Assembly: GCF_002327105.1 (NCBI RefSeq)
Contig: NZ_CP023406.1
Span: 496,001-560,000, forward strand
From: Luteimonas chenhongjianii
GTDB taxonomy: Bacteria > Pseudomonadota > Gammaproteobacteria > Xanthomonadales > Xanthomonadaceae
Direction of reading: 5' to 3'
Length of the DNA stretch: 64,000 nucleotides
Shown here: positions 18,637 through 26,947 of the stretch, piece after piece
Numbering within the stretch: the stretch's first letter is position 1
How the letters are laid out: every line of letters begins with the position of its first letter
Notes under the pieces: generated by a model
Told to the model about the DNA's origin: nothing
Seen by the model: the letters and a program-made list of their open reading frames with translations, nothing else
Database searches by the model: none
Program-made: the position numbers and the translations under genes

Positions 18637-19341
18637 TCAGAACGACTTGGTGACGGCGAGGGTGATGGTGTCGTCGGGACCGATCAGGTCGTTGTCGTTG
18701 AAGTCGAGGGCGATATCGAAGCCGTTGTCGAACGCTCTGCCGACGCCCACCGACCAGTAGGCATACGTCGCAGTGCCTGCGCTGCCGGCCACCCACTGCT
18801 TGCCCACGACGCCGCCCAGCGTCCAGCCGGGTGCGAACTCCCAGCCGATGTCGACCTCGAGGTGGCTGCTGCCGTCCGAGTCGGGAATGCCGAACAGATC
18901 GGTGACGGCGTACGAGTACTTCGCACCGAGGATGTTCCAGCTCACCCCCGCGTAGAGCTCGGTGGTGTCGGCCTTGTTGAAGCCGGCGGGATAACTGCCC
19001 GGATACCAGTAATGCACGGCGCCGACGTCCCAGCCGACGCCGCTGTCGCCGAAGTCCCCGCGGAAGCCGGCATAGCCGTCGAGTTCGAGCTGGCTGGAGA
19101 TGGCGGGATCGGAATCGGACAGCCAGCTGATGCTGCTGCCCCAGGTGCCGACATAGAAGCCGCTTTCGTGCGCCCACTCGACGCCACCCTGCAGGGCGGG
19201 TTCGCCGTCGGTCTGGGTGATGCCACGGAACAGGTAATCGCTGGTCAGCGTGATCGAGCCGGAGAGCTCCGCCTGGGCGGCACCGGCGGACAGCAGCCCT
19301 GCGCACAGCAGGGCGGCGCGTGCGTGATTGCGTGGCGACAT
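18637..19341 (-). CDS. TorF-family putative outer-membrane porin
   Basis: The 234-residue precursor has a signal peptide (ending GAAQA). The mature barrel begins SGSITLTSDYLFRGITQT, a signature of the TorF/TIGR02001 family of proteobacterial outer-membrane proteins. The sequence ends with a C-terminal Phe (TLAVTKSF), as expected for BAM-dependent insertion. A strong ribosome-binding site (GAGGAGCCTGTC) precedes the ATG at 19341. It is first in a probable operon with glnK and amtB, which suggests a role in diffusion of small nitrogen compounds; that role is inferred only. Confidence 0.88.
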   Translation of the reverse strand: MSPRNHARAALLCAGLLSAGAAQAELSGSITLTSDYLFRGITQTDGEPALQGGVEWAHESGFYVGTWGSSISWLSDSDPAISSQLELDGYAGFRGDFGDSGVGWDVGAVHYWYPGSYPAGFNKADTTELYAGVSWNILGAKYSYAVTDLFGIPDSDGSSHLEVDIGWEFAPGWTLGGVVGKQWVAGSAGTATYAYWSVGVGRAFDNGFDIALDFNDNDLIGPDDTITLAVTKSF

Positions 19342-19575
19342 GACAGGCTCCTCAAATGAATGAAAAAGCCCTCCCCGGTCATTGCGTCTGCGTCTGTTGT
19401 TGGTCTTTTCGCAGGCCGAACGTTCGGCGCCGGCCCGCCCCCTGGCGGTCGTCACCGCGACCGGCGCTCTATGGCGCCTGTGTGGCCGCTGTCCCATCCA
19501 TCGGTTGAATCCGGACGCGTGGCGCCTGTCGGCGGTGCCGCCCACCGTGGGGGAGGGAGGCGCTGCCGTCGGACG

Positions 19576-19612
19576 CTGAAACGCAACGGGGCCGGCCAGT
19601 GGCCGACCCCGT
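19576..19612 (-). terminator. terminator of glnA
   Basis: A near-perfect 13-bp stem (ACGGGG at 19586-19591 pairing with CCCCGT at 19607-19612, with CGGCCA/TGGCCG inside) is followed on the minus strand by TTGCGTTT. It starts eight bases past the glnA stop codon. Confidence 0.8.
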
Positions 19613-19619
19613 GGGTGCA

Positions 19620-21029
19620 TCAGATCGCGTAGTACATCTGGTATTCGAGCGGGTGGGTCGCGCCGCGGAACGCGGTGACTTCCTTCATCTTCAGCGCGAT
19701 GTAGGCATCGATGAAGTCGTCGGAGAACACGCCGCCGGCCTTGAGGAAGTCACGGTCCTTGTCGAGCGCGTCGAGCGCCTGGTCCAGCGAATGGCAGACG
19801 GTCGGGAAGTTCTTCTCTTCCTCGGGCGGCAGGTCGTAGAGATCCTTGTCGCTCGGGCCGCCCGGATCGATCTGGTTCTTGATGCCGTCCAGACCCGCCA
19901 TCATCAGCGCGGCGAAGGTCAGGTAGCCGGACTGCATCGGATCGGGGAAGCGCATCTCGATGCGGCGCGCCTTGGGATTGGCGACATACGGGATGCGGCA
20001 CGAGGCCGAACGGTTGGATGCCGAGTAGGCCAGCATCACCGGCGCTTCGAAGCCCGGCACCAGGCGCTTGTAGGAGTTGGTCGACGCGTTGGCGAATGCG
20101 TTGATCGCGCGGGCGTGCTTGAAGATGCCACCGATGTACCACAGCGCGGTCTGGCTCAGGCCGCCGTAGCCGTCACCGGTGAACAGGTTGGTGCCGCCCT
20201 TGGCCAAGCTCTGGTGTACGTGCATGCCGCTGCCGTTGTCGCCGACGATCGGCTTGGGCATGAAGGTCGCGGTCTTGCCGTTGCGGAAGGCGACGTTCTT
20301 GATGATGTACTTCATCGTCTGCAGCTCGTCGGCCTTCTTGACCAGCGAGTTGAAGCGGGTGCCGATCTCGCACTGGCCGGCGTTCGCGACCTCGTGGTGA
20401 TGCACCTCGACTTCGATACCGACCTGCTCGAGCGTCTTGCACATTTCGGCGCGGATATCGTGCAGCGAGTCGAGCGGCGCAACCGGGAAGTAGCCGCCCT
20501 TGATGCCCGGACGGTAGCCGCTGTTGCCGCCCTCGTATTCCTTGGCCGAATTCCAGTGCGCTTCTTCCGACTCGATGTGGAAGAAGGTGTGGCCCATCTC
20601 GTTGGCGTAGCGCACCGAGTCGAAGATGAAGAATTCGGGCTCGGGGCCGAAGAACGCCTGGTCGGCGATGCCGCTGGATTTCAGGAACGCCTCGGCCTGC
20701 TTGGCGATGCCACGCGGGTCGCGCTCGTAGGACTGCATCGTCGTCGGATCGAGGATGTCGCAGGTCAGCACCAGCGTCGGATCGGCGGTGAAGGGATCGA
20801 CGAACGCGGTCGACGGGTCGGGCAGCAGCACCATGTCGGAGTTGTGGATGCCCTTCCAGCCGCTGATCGACGAGCCGTCGAACATCTTGCCGTCCTCGAA
20901 CAGGCCGGGCTCGATGATCGACTTGGGATACGTCACGTGGTGCTGGACGCCACGCATGTCAGTGAAGCGAAGATCGATGAATTCGACCTTGTTGTCCTTG
21001 ATCAGTTTTTCGACAGTGTCCATCGACAT
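19620..21029 (-). CDS. glnA: type I glutamine synthetase
   Basis: This dodecameric enzyme makes glutamine from glutamate, ammonia and ATP. The 469-residue length is standard. Motifs seen are FDGSSISGW, the ATP-binding [16 protein letters not shown] and the adenylylation segment [10 protein letters not shown], whose tyrosine is the GlnE target. The ATG at 21029 lies about 24 bases after the expected start of a sigma-54 promoter (21064-21080), with an NtrC-type palindrome further upstream. Nitrogen control is therefore expected at both transcription and enzyme levels. Confidence 0.98.
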   Translation of the reverse strand: MSMDTVEKLIKDNKVEFIDLRFTDMRGVQHHVTYPKSIIEPGLFEDGKMFDGSSISGWKGIHNSDMVLLPDPSTAFVDPFTADPTLVLTCDILDPTTMQSYERDPRGIAKQAEAFLKSSGIADQAFFGPEPEFFIFDSVRYANEMGHTFFHIESEEAHWNSAKEYEGGNSGYRPGIKGGYFPVAPLDSLHDIRAEMCKTLEQVGIEVEVHHHEVANAGQCEIGTRFNSLVKKADELQTMKYIIKNVAFRNGKTATFMPKPIVGDNGSGMHVHQSLAKGGTNLFTGDGYGGLSQTALWYIGGIFKHARAINAFANASTNSYKRLVPGFEAPVMLAYSASNRSASCRIPYVANPKARRIEMRFPDPMQSGYLTFAALMMAGLDGIKNQIDPGGPSDKDLYDLPPEEEKNFPTVCHSLDQALDALDKDRDFLKAGGVFSDDFIDAYIALKMKEVTAFRGATHPLEYQMYYAI

Positions 21030-21063
21030 CGGGGAACGCCTTGTTGAAGTGTGCCCATATCAA

Positions 21064-21080
21064 AGCAATGGTCGTGCCAA
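21064..21080 (-). promoter_or_regulatory. sigma-54 (RpoN) promoter of glnA
   Basis: The minus strand reads TTGGCACGACCATTGCT, an exact match to the sigma-54 consensus TGGCACG-N4-TTGC with GG and GC ten bases apart. The start site is expected near 21052. Confidence 0.9.
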
Positions 21081-21173
21081 CTTTATTTTTCCTTTCGGAT
21101 CAAAGTCTTGAACCTGGATTCCGGTTTTACACCGGCGTCTGCTGCGCCCGCATGGTGCACGGCAATCCTCTTT

Positions 21174-21188
21174 GCACCGAATCGGTGC
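21174..21188. promoter_or_regulatory. NtrC-type activator site upstream of glnA
   Basis: The perfect palindrome GCACC-GAATC-GGTGC equals the enterobacterial NtrC consensus (GCACy-N5-rGTGC). It is centred about 130 bases upstream of the predicted start site. A further half-site GGTGCAC lies at about 21154-21160. Confidence 0.75.
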
Positions 21189-21189
21189 G

Positions 21190-21660
21190 TCATTGCCCCA
21201 GCGGAAGCCCGCGGTTGGCCTTGACCGTGCGCAGCACGAAACTGGAATTCACGTCCGCCACCGCCGGCTGGTTGAGGAGCTGATCAAGCAGGAAACGCGA
21301 AAAGTGTTCGAGATCGCGCACCACCACCTGGAGCAGGTAGTCCATGTCTCCGGTCAGCGCGTGGCAGGCCACCACCTCTTCCCAGCCGTCGACCAGGCCG
21401 GCGAAGCCGGCGACGGCGGCGCTGTCGTGGTGCTTGAGCTGCACCCGGACAAACGCCTGCAGGCCGAGGCCCAGATGCTCGGCGCTGACCTCGGCGCGAT
21501 AGCCGGCGATGACGCCCTCGCGCTCGAGCCGCTGCACCCGGCGCAGACAGGCGGACGGGGAAAGATGGACGCGATCGGCCAGATCGGTATTGGCCAGGCG
21601 TCCGTTGCGCTGCAGTTCGGCCAGCAGCAGCAGATCGGTACGATCAAGGGTGCCCGACAT
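21190..21660 (-). CDS. Lrp/AsnC-family transcriptional regulator
   Basis: The 156-residue protein has an N-terminal helix-turn-helix (LQRNGRLANTDLADRVHLSPSACLRRVQRLE, about residues 16-46, given here as its two ends). A C-terminal RAM effector domain follows, with GDMDYLLQVVVRDL. Family members bind amino acids and act as octamers. It is divergent from phhA, so control of phenylalanine hydroxylation is the simplest inference. The intergenic region holds an inverted TTGCGC repeat that could be its operator. Its 3' end touches the NtrC site upstream of glnA. Confidence 0.92.
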   Translation of the reverse strand: MSGTLDRTDLLLLAELQRNGRLANTDLADRVHLSPSACLRRVQRLEREGVIAGYRAEVSAEHLGLGLQAFVRVQLKHHDSAAVAGFAGLVDGWEEVVACHALTGDMDYLLQVVVRDLEHFSRFLLDQLLNQPAVADVNSSFVLRTVKANRGLPLGQ

Positions 21661-21695
21661 TCATAATGTCCTGAATTGCTAGGAAGCAAACGAAT

Positions 21696-21724
21696 ATTGC
21701 GCGCGTAGCGGCATCCTGCGCAAT
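21696..21724. promoter_or_regulatory. inverted repeat between the Lrp gene and phhA
   Basis: ATTGCGC (21696-21702) and GCGCAAT (21718-21724) form an inverted repeat with a 15-base spacer. A third TTGCGC follows at 21737-21742. A TATTGT -10-like box for phhA lies at 21754-21759. A role as Lrp-type operator is inferred. Confidence 0.4.
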
Positions 21725-21787
21725 GACGCAACCCTGTTGCGCCACATCGACGCTATTGTCTTGAGTCGTTCATCTGCCGGAGCCGCC

Positions 21788-22690
21788 ATGTCCGCCCAGC
21801 CCGCCAATACGCCGCGCCGTGTCGAGAACCTGCAGACCGACAAGGGCAAGGTGCCGGTCTACGCCACCGGCATCATCGAACAGCCCTGGGACGGCTACAG
21901 CGCCGACGACCACGCCACCTGGGCCACGCTCTACGCCCGGCAGCGGGAGCTGCTGGTCGGCCGCGCCTGCAACGAGTTCCTGCAGGCGCAGGACGCCATG
22001 GGCATGACGCCGGATGCGATTCCGAAGTTCGTCGAGCTCAACGAGGTCCTGCAGGCTGCGACCGGCTGGACGCTGATGGGCGTGGAAGGCCTGCTGCCGG
22101 AACTCGATTTCTTCGACCATCTCGCCAACCGCCGCTTCCCGGTCACCTGGTGGATCCGCCGCCCGGACCAGATCGACTACATCGAAGAACCCGACCTGTT
22201 CCACGACCTGTTCGGCCATGTACCGCTGCTGATGAATCCGGTGTTCGCCGATTACATGGAGGCTTACGGCAAGGGCGGGGTGAAGGCGCACGGGATCGGC
22301 CCGGACGCGCTGCAGAACCTCACCCGGCTGTACTGGTACACCGTCGAGTTCGGCCTGATCCGCCAGGACGACGGACTGCACATCTTCGGCGCCGGCATCG
22401 TGTCGTCGAAGGGCGAGTCGATCTATTCGCTGGAATCCGATGCACCCAACCGCATCGGCTTCGATCTCGAACGCATCATGCGCACGCGCTACCGCATCGA
22501 CACCTACCAGAAGACCTACTTCGTCATCGACAGCTTCGAGCAGCTGATGGACGCGACGCGTCCCGACTTCACTCCGATCTACGCGCGCCTGGCGACCCAG
22601 GACACGATCGGCGCCGGCACGGTGCGCGACGAGGACCGCGTGTTCCATCGCGGCACCGGTGAAGGCTGGACGGCGGGCGGGGACGTCTGA
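21788..22690 (+). CDS. phhA: phenylalanine 4-monooxygenase
   Basis: This iron and tetrahydropterin-dependent enzyme hydroxylates phenylalanine to tyrosine. The 300-residue, single-domain bacterial form shows the facial triad: His139 and His144 in FHDLFGH and Glu187 in YTVEFGL. The pterin-binding region and the EEPDLFHD motif are intact. The ATG at 21788 is chosen over a longer frame because the sequence from MSAQPANTPRR fits the family. The companion dehydratase gene (phhB) is not adjacent. Confidence 0.96.
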   Translation: MSAQPANTPRRVENLQTDKGKVPVYATGIIEQPWDGYSADDHATWATLYARQRELLVGRACNEFLQAQDAMGMTPDAIPKFVELNEVLQAATGWTLMGVEGLLPELDFFDHLANRRFPVTWWIRRPDQIDYIEEPDLFHDLFGHVPLLMNPVFADYMEAYGKGGVKAHGIGPDALQNLTRLYWYTVEFGLIRQDDGLHIFGAGIVSSKGESIYSLESDAPNRIGFDLERIMRTRYRIDTYQKTYFVIDSFEQLMDATRPDFTPIYARLATQDTIGAGTVRDEDRVFHRGTGEGWTAGGDV

Positions 22691-22800
22691 TCCTCAAGGG
22701 ACCGCGGCGTCAGGGATGACCCCGCCGTTCCGCCTTGGCAGAGACGCGCGAACTCGCGCCGGCATGACGCACTGTCGCGGGATCCAGCGCATCAGGCGGT

Positions 22801-22822
22801 CGCTGTCCGCAGCTGGACAGCG
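22801..22822. terminator. hairpin between convergent phhA and receptor genes
   Basis: CGCTGTCC/GGACAGCG forms an 8-bp stem with a 6-base loop between the two convergent stop codons. No T-run is present, so a terminator role is uncertain. Confidence 0.3.
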
Positions 22823-22840
22823 GGCAGCGATCCGGTCGCC

Positions 22841-24973
22841 TCAGCGATTCCAGCTCCACTGCGCGCCCACCATGACGCCTCGCCCCGGTCCCGGTTCGTA
22901 GAAGCGGCCATTGCCTTCGTTGACGATCACCGAGCCCACATGGGCGTGGTCGAGCAGGTTGTCGACGCGCACGAAGGTGCGCAGCGTGCCGGCATCGAAG
23001 CGCCAGCGACGGGCGCCTTCGAGATGTACGAGCGCGTAGCCCGCCGCGCGGCCGGTCGCCAGATCGTCGACGACGACATCCCCCACGCCCACGCCCTCGA
23101 TCGCAGCGCTCCACGGCCCGCCTGCCCAGTCGAGTCGCGCGTACATATGCCGCGCAGGCACGCCGGGAATGCGCGCACCCGCAGCGACCGGCGTGGACGG
23201 GACGGTGCAACCCGCACCGGTACAGACCAGGTAGGCATCGCGGAAGGTCGCATCGAGCCAGGTCGCCGCGACGCTGAGGTCGAACGCCTCGCCCAGGGGC
23301 TGGCGCAGCGAGAGCTCCGCGCCCTGGCGGCGCGCGCGGCCGATGTTCTGGAAGCTGCTGCGGCCGCCGACGTTGCGGGCGACGGCGAGTTCGTCATCGG
23401 TGTCGGCGCGGAACAGGGCGGCATTGACGGTCGCGCCCGAATCCGCACGCCACTTGGCGCCGAGTTCGAGGTTGTCGCTGACCGCCGGCGCCAGATCGAA
23501 TGCGAAGCCGGCGCCGCCGTCGGCGCGGTAGCCGAGCTCGTTGAAGGTCGGCGTCTCGAAACCGCGACCCGCCGACAGGTACACGCGCAGATCGTCGTCG
23601 GGCGCGAACGTGACACCTGCGACCGGCGACGTCTGCCGGAACGTGACGCGGCCGCTGTCGTCGGGATTGGTCGCGGTCACAAAGGCATCGCGTGAGGTGA
23701 ATTCGACCTCGCTGTGGCGCACGCCGGCGAGCAGCGACCAGCGCGGCGCGAATGCCCAGTAGGCCTGCGCGAACTGGTCCAGGTTCTCGACCGTATTGCG
23801 CTCGTCGCGCCGCAGCCGGCCGCGCACGCCGAGCGTCTCGCCGATGAAGTTCTCGAAGCCCTGGCGGTGCTGGCGCTGGCGGTCGCCGTTCGCGCCGACC
23901 GTGAGCTCCAGCGGACGCCCGGCCAGCGCACCTTCCCAGCTCCAGCGCAGGTCGAGCCCACCGTAGCGGTTGTCGAGATCGATCACGCCACCGGAGTTCA
24001 GTGGATTGGCCTGCGCCGAGGCGGGAATGGGCAGGTACTGCACCACAGCGCGCTCGCCGCCGTAAGCCATCGCGCGCAGCGTGTGCGCCTCGCCGATCCC
24101 ATGCTCGTAAACCGCGCCGACCTGGGTCTGGCGCACGGTCTTGCGCGTATCGAACTGGCGCGCGACATCTGCGACCTGGCGCGGGTTCTCGCGGACCTGC
24201 GCGGCGGTCAGGCCAAGCGGATCCTGGGCGTCGATGTCCACATGGTTGGCAACCACGTCCAGCCGGCGCCGGTCACCGAAATCCAGGCGCAGCTTCGCGT
24301 TGGCCGAATCGCGGCGCGCAGCGCTGTGGTCGCGCCAGCCATCGGTGTCGAAGCGCGACAGCGCGAGGTTGTAGCCGAGCGTCTCCGACCCGCCGAGCAG
24401 TTGCGCCGACAGGCTGGTGGTGTCGTCGCGCCCATGGCTGGCCTTGAGCCGCCACGGATCACCCGGCGCGCCATCGGCGCTCCACAACTGCACGACGCCG
24501 CCCGAGGAATTGCCGTACAACGCCGAGAACGGTCCGCGCATGATCTCGATACGATCGCCGCCGACCAGGCTGAAATGCGAGAGCTGGCCCTGGCCGTCGG
24601 GCATCGACGCCGGAATGCCATCGGCGAACAGGCGTACGCCGCGCACGCCGAAAGTGGAGCGCGCACCAAAGCCGCGGATCGAAAGCTGCGTGTCCTGCGC
24701 ATGGTTCTGCCGGTCGCGGGCGAGCAGGCCCGGGACGCCTGCCAGCGGTTCCGACGCGACGGTGCCGGCGCGACTGCTGTCGGCGTCGTCGAGCCGGATC
24801 GCGTCGACCGAGGCCGGCGTGTCGAAATCGCTGACGCCGCGAAGACGCGTCGCATCCACGCGCACGCGATCGAGCGTGACGGGGGCAGCGGTCGTCGCCT
24901 GGGCACGGGCGAACCCGGGCGACAGCAGGATCAGCGACAGCGCCGACGCAAGCGCAGGGGGGGCCACACCCAT
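22841..24973 (-). CDS. TonB-dependent outer-membrane receptor
   Basis: The 710-residue precursor has a signal peptide (ending FARAQA), a plug domain with QLSIRGFGARSTFGVRG and MRGPFSALYGNSSGG, and a long beta-barrel ending in WSWNR. A cysteine pair (CTGAGC) lies in a late loop. The architecture resembles FecA/COG4772-type receptors; the ligand cannot be read from sequence. Its ATG overlaps the azurin stop codon (TGATG), so translation is coupled. That link to a copper protein suggests a copper-related substrate, as an inference only. A TTG three bases upstream is an alternative start. Confidence 0.9.
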   Translation of the reverse strand: MGVAPPALASALSLILLSPGFARAQATTAAPVTLDRVRVDATRLRGVSDFDTPASVDAIRLDDADSSRAGTVASEPLAGVPGLLARDRQNHAQDTQLSIRGFGARSTFGVRGVRLFADGIPASMPDGQGQLSHFSLVGGDRIEIMRGPFSALYGNSSGGVVQLWSADGAPGDPWRLKASHGRDDTTSLSAQLLGGSETLGYNLALSRFDTDGWRDHSAARRDSANAKLRLDFGDRRRLDVVANHVDIDAQDPLGLTAAQVRENPRQVADVARQFDTRKTVRQTQVGAVYEHGIGEAHTLRAMAYGGERAVVQYLPIPASAQANPLNSGGVIDLDNRYGGLDLRWSWEGALAGRPLELTVGANGDRQRQHRQGFENFIGETLGVRGRLRRDERNTVENLDQFAQAYWAFAPRWSLLAGVRHSEVEFTSRDAFVTATNPDDSGRVTFRQTSPVAGVTFAPDDDLRVYLSAGRGFETPTFNELGYRADGGAGFAFDLAPAVSDNLELGAKWRADSGATVNAALFRADTDDELAVARNVGGRSSFQNIGRARRQGAELSLRQPLGEAFDLSVAATWLDATFRDAYLVCTGAGCTVPSTPVAAGARIPGVPARHMYARLDWAGGPWSAAIEGVGVGDVVVDDLATGRAAGYALVHLEGARRWRFDAGTLRTFVRVDNLLDHAHVGSVIVNEGNGRFYEPGPGRGVMVGAQWSWNR

Positions 24974-25428
24974 CAACCGAACACCAGCTTGCCGCGCATC
25001 ACATTCCAGTGGCCCGGGAAGGAACAGAAGAAGGTGTAGTCGCCGCCGCGGGTCAGGCCGGCGGTGGGGAAAGTGACCGTCGTCGATTCGCCGCCGCCGA
25101 TGACACGGGTGTGCGCGATGACGCGCCCGTCGCCCGGTGGCAGATAGCTGTGGGCCAGGCTGCCGCGACCACCGGCAATCGCGACCGGGCGATAGTCGGC
25201 GGTGCGGGTCAGCACCCAGTTGTGGCCCATCGCCGCCGCCTTCTGCCGGCCGGTGTGACGCAGGGTCAGTCGCACCTGGGTGCAGTCGTCGGCGACGCGC
25301 AGCTCGGACGTGTCGAAACGCATCGCATCGTCGCTGCCGATCGACAGATCGCAGGTACGGGCGAGGGCGCCGGTGGCGGGCAACAGCAGCAGCAGCGCAA
25401 GCGCGCCGCGCAAGGCGCGGTTCGGCAT
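24973..25428 (-). CDS. azu: azurin
   Basis: Azurin is a periplasmic type-1 copper electron carrier. The 151-residue precursor has a signal peptide (ending GALA), and the mature part starts RTCDLSIGSDDAMRFD. The disulfide cysteines are both present. The copper ligands are visible: His in MGHNW and the cluster CSFPGHWNVM (Cys-x4-His-x3-Met). The stop codon overlaps the receptor's start, indicating one mRNA. A palindrome 25 bases upstream of the ATG may be an operator. Confidence 0.95.
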   Translation of the reverse strand: MPNRALRGALALLLLLPATGALARTCDLSIGSDDAMRFDTSELRVADDCTQVRLTLRHTGRQKAAAMGHNWVLTRTADYRPVAIAGGRGSLAHSYLPPGDGRVIAHTRVIGGGESTTVTFPTAGLTRGGDYTFFCSFPGHWNVMRGKLVFG

Positions 25429-25452
25429 GACATCTCCGGGGGAAAGCGGGTT

Positions 25453-25469
25453 GTGATGCGACACATCAC
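25453..25469. promoter_or_regulatory. palindrome upstream of azurin
   Basis: GTGATG-CGACA-CATCAC is a perfect 6-5-6 inverted repeat 25-41 bases before the azurin ATG. It partly resembles FNR/DNR-type sites (TGATg...cATCA) but the spacing is off, so the cognate regulator is unknown. Confidence 0.4.
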
Positions 25470-25758
25470 GCCGCGTATTGTCGCAAAGGCCGGCGTGAAT
25501 GACCCGGGACGGAATGTCGCAGGAACGATCCGATGGTTGCTGCCGGACGCGTCTGCTGGTCGAGCGCAGCACCGGATCCCGATTGCCCCGGCGACTTCCG
25601 GCGGGCACCTGTCCGATCGGCCGCGGCCATCGACATCTCGGCTCGAACGCTCGGGAGAATCACCGCGAACACCGGGTGCCCGGCCTGCGCCTGTTGGCGG
25701 CCGCATCCGTTCCTCGCGCCGGGTGGGCGAGCCAGGGGTCCACCGCAGCACGGCGAGT

Positions 25759-26397
25759 TCAGATCACCTGCAGGGTGATCGCCTTCAACACGGCTCGCGT
25801 GCGATCGCGCGTGCCGAGCTTCTCCAGAATCCCCGACACGTAGTTCTTTACCGTGCCCTCGGCGAGAAACAGGCTGCGGGCGACTTCCTTGTTGGAGTAA
25901 CCACCGGCAAGCAGGCGCAGGATTGCCACCTCGCGCTCGGTGAACGTCTCGCGCGGTGCGTGCTCGTCGTGGAAGCGGTAGCGGGCCCGGACCGGCTCGG
26001 TGCTGACCGGCTGCAGCAGGGTTTCGCCTGCCGCGACGCGTGCGATCGCATCCCGCAGGTCTTCTGGCGCTGCGTCCTTGAGCAGGAAGCCCTGCGCGCC
26101 AGCATCGGTCGCACGCAGCAGCAGGTCGCTGTCGTCGAACGTGGTCAGCGGCAGCACCGGTGTCGTGTCGCCGCGGGCGCGCAGTGCGGCCAATGCTTCG
26201 ATTCCGTCGAGGCCGGGCATGCGGATGTCGCTGAGCACCACATCGACCCGGTGCGACGCGAGCTGCTCGAGCAATGTCGTACCCGAATCGGCCTCGAATA
26301 CGATCACGATGCCGTGTCGTTCGAGCAGAGCGCGCAGGCCGGCGCGGACCAGCGCCCGGTCGTCGGCGAGCGCGATACGGACGGGCCCCGCGCTCAC
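25759..26397 (-). CDS. NarL/FixJ-family response regulator
   Basis: The 212-residue protein has a receiver domain with acidic pocket Asp12-Asp13, the phosphorylation site Asp57 (LSDIRMPG) and the conserved Lys in FLLKDA. A LuxR-type helix-turn-helix near the C-terminus follows (FTEREVAILRLLAGG, NKEVARSLFLAEGTVKNYV). It should bind DNA as a dimer when phosphorylated. The GTG start at 26397 overlaps the stop of an upstream kinase remnant by four bases (GTGA). Because that kinase is truncated, its phosphodonor is unclear. Confidence 0.9.
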   Translation of the reverse strand: MSAGPVRIALADDRALVRAGLRALLERHGIVIVFEADSGTTLLEQLASHRVDVVLSDIRMPGLDGIEALAALRARGDTTPVLPLTTFDDSDLLLRATDAGAQGFLLKDAAPEDLRDAIARVAAGETLLQPVSTEPVRARYRFHDEHAPRETFTEREVAILRLLAGGYSNKEVARSLFLAEGTVKNYVSGILEKLGTRDRTRAVLKAITLQVI

Positions 26398-26650
26398 GCG
26401 GGCAGTTCCGCATCGATGCGCATCGCGCCCCGGGGCGTGCGCGCGAGCTGCAACCTGCCCTGCAGCGCTGCGAGGCGCTCGCGCATGCCGGCGATGCCGT
26501 TGCCTTCGCGCCAGCCCTCGCGTACCCGGCCGTCGTCCTCGATGGTCACGCGCAGGCGATCGCCATCGCGATGCAGCGCGACGTCGAGCGTGCAGGCGAT
26601 CCCCATCACGATCAGACGCAGCGCGCGGATTACGGTGCAGTTCGTCGCGC
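26394..26650 (-). pseudogene. C-terminal remnant of a sensor histidine kinase
   Basis: About 70 codons match the end of a NarX/DesK-type kinase ATPase domain: LRVTIEDDGR (D/G1 box) and GNGIAGMRERLAALQGRLQL (G2 box). The N-box, the phospho-accepting histidine domain and any sensor domain are absent. Sequence upstream of about 26640 has no kinase similarity that I can see in any frame. An ATG at 26606 could still start a 70-residue product. The remnant overlaps the response regulator by four bases as an intact pair would, so a 5' deletion is the simplest explanation. Confidence 0.65.
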
Positions 26651-26947
26651 CGGGTGTACTGCTGGCATCGCCGGGACGCGCGCTGGCGCGCGGCCACACG
26701 GAACAACGCAGCAACCGGGCTGTCTTGCGGGTGCCCGGACATGCCATGAGATGCGATTGCGTCGGATACGAAAGCGCAGCGAATCCTCGAACACGGCGCG
26801 AGCAGGACCCTGCCCACGCGTATGCGTTCCACGCAATCGACATGCGCTTCCGGCGGTTGGATCGAGTGGACGCGTGGTGCGGCCGGGACCGAACGTCCCG
26901 CGAAGCCGCGGTCACCCTTCCCGCCAGCGGGAAGGGTGCCACTGCAA
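26651..26947. other. gene-free stretch between kinase remnant and tyrB
   Basis: No open frame here looks like a protein on either strand. It ends with the perfect 12-bp inverted repeat CACCCTTCCCGC/GCGGGAAGGGTG at 26913-26938, ten bases beyond the tyrB stop codon. That repeat probably acts as a transcript-end hairpin, although it has no T-run. Confidence 0.5.

Noticed and set aside
19586..19612. TGGCC...TTGC element upstream of torF as a sigma-54 promoter
   Set aside because: The GG-GC spacing is 11 instead of 10, and the sequence is better explained as the glnA terminator stem.
20935..20946. CACGTGG near 20935 as another parS site
   Set aside because: The flanking arms are not palindromic; it lies inside glnA and matches only the CACGTG core.
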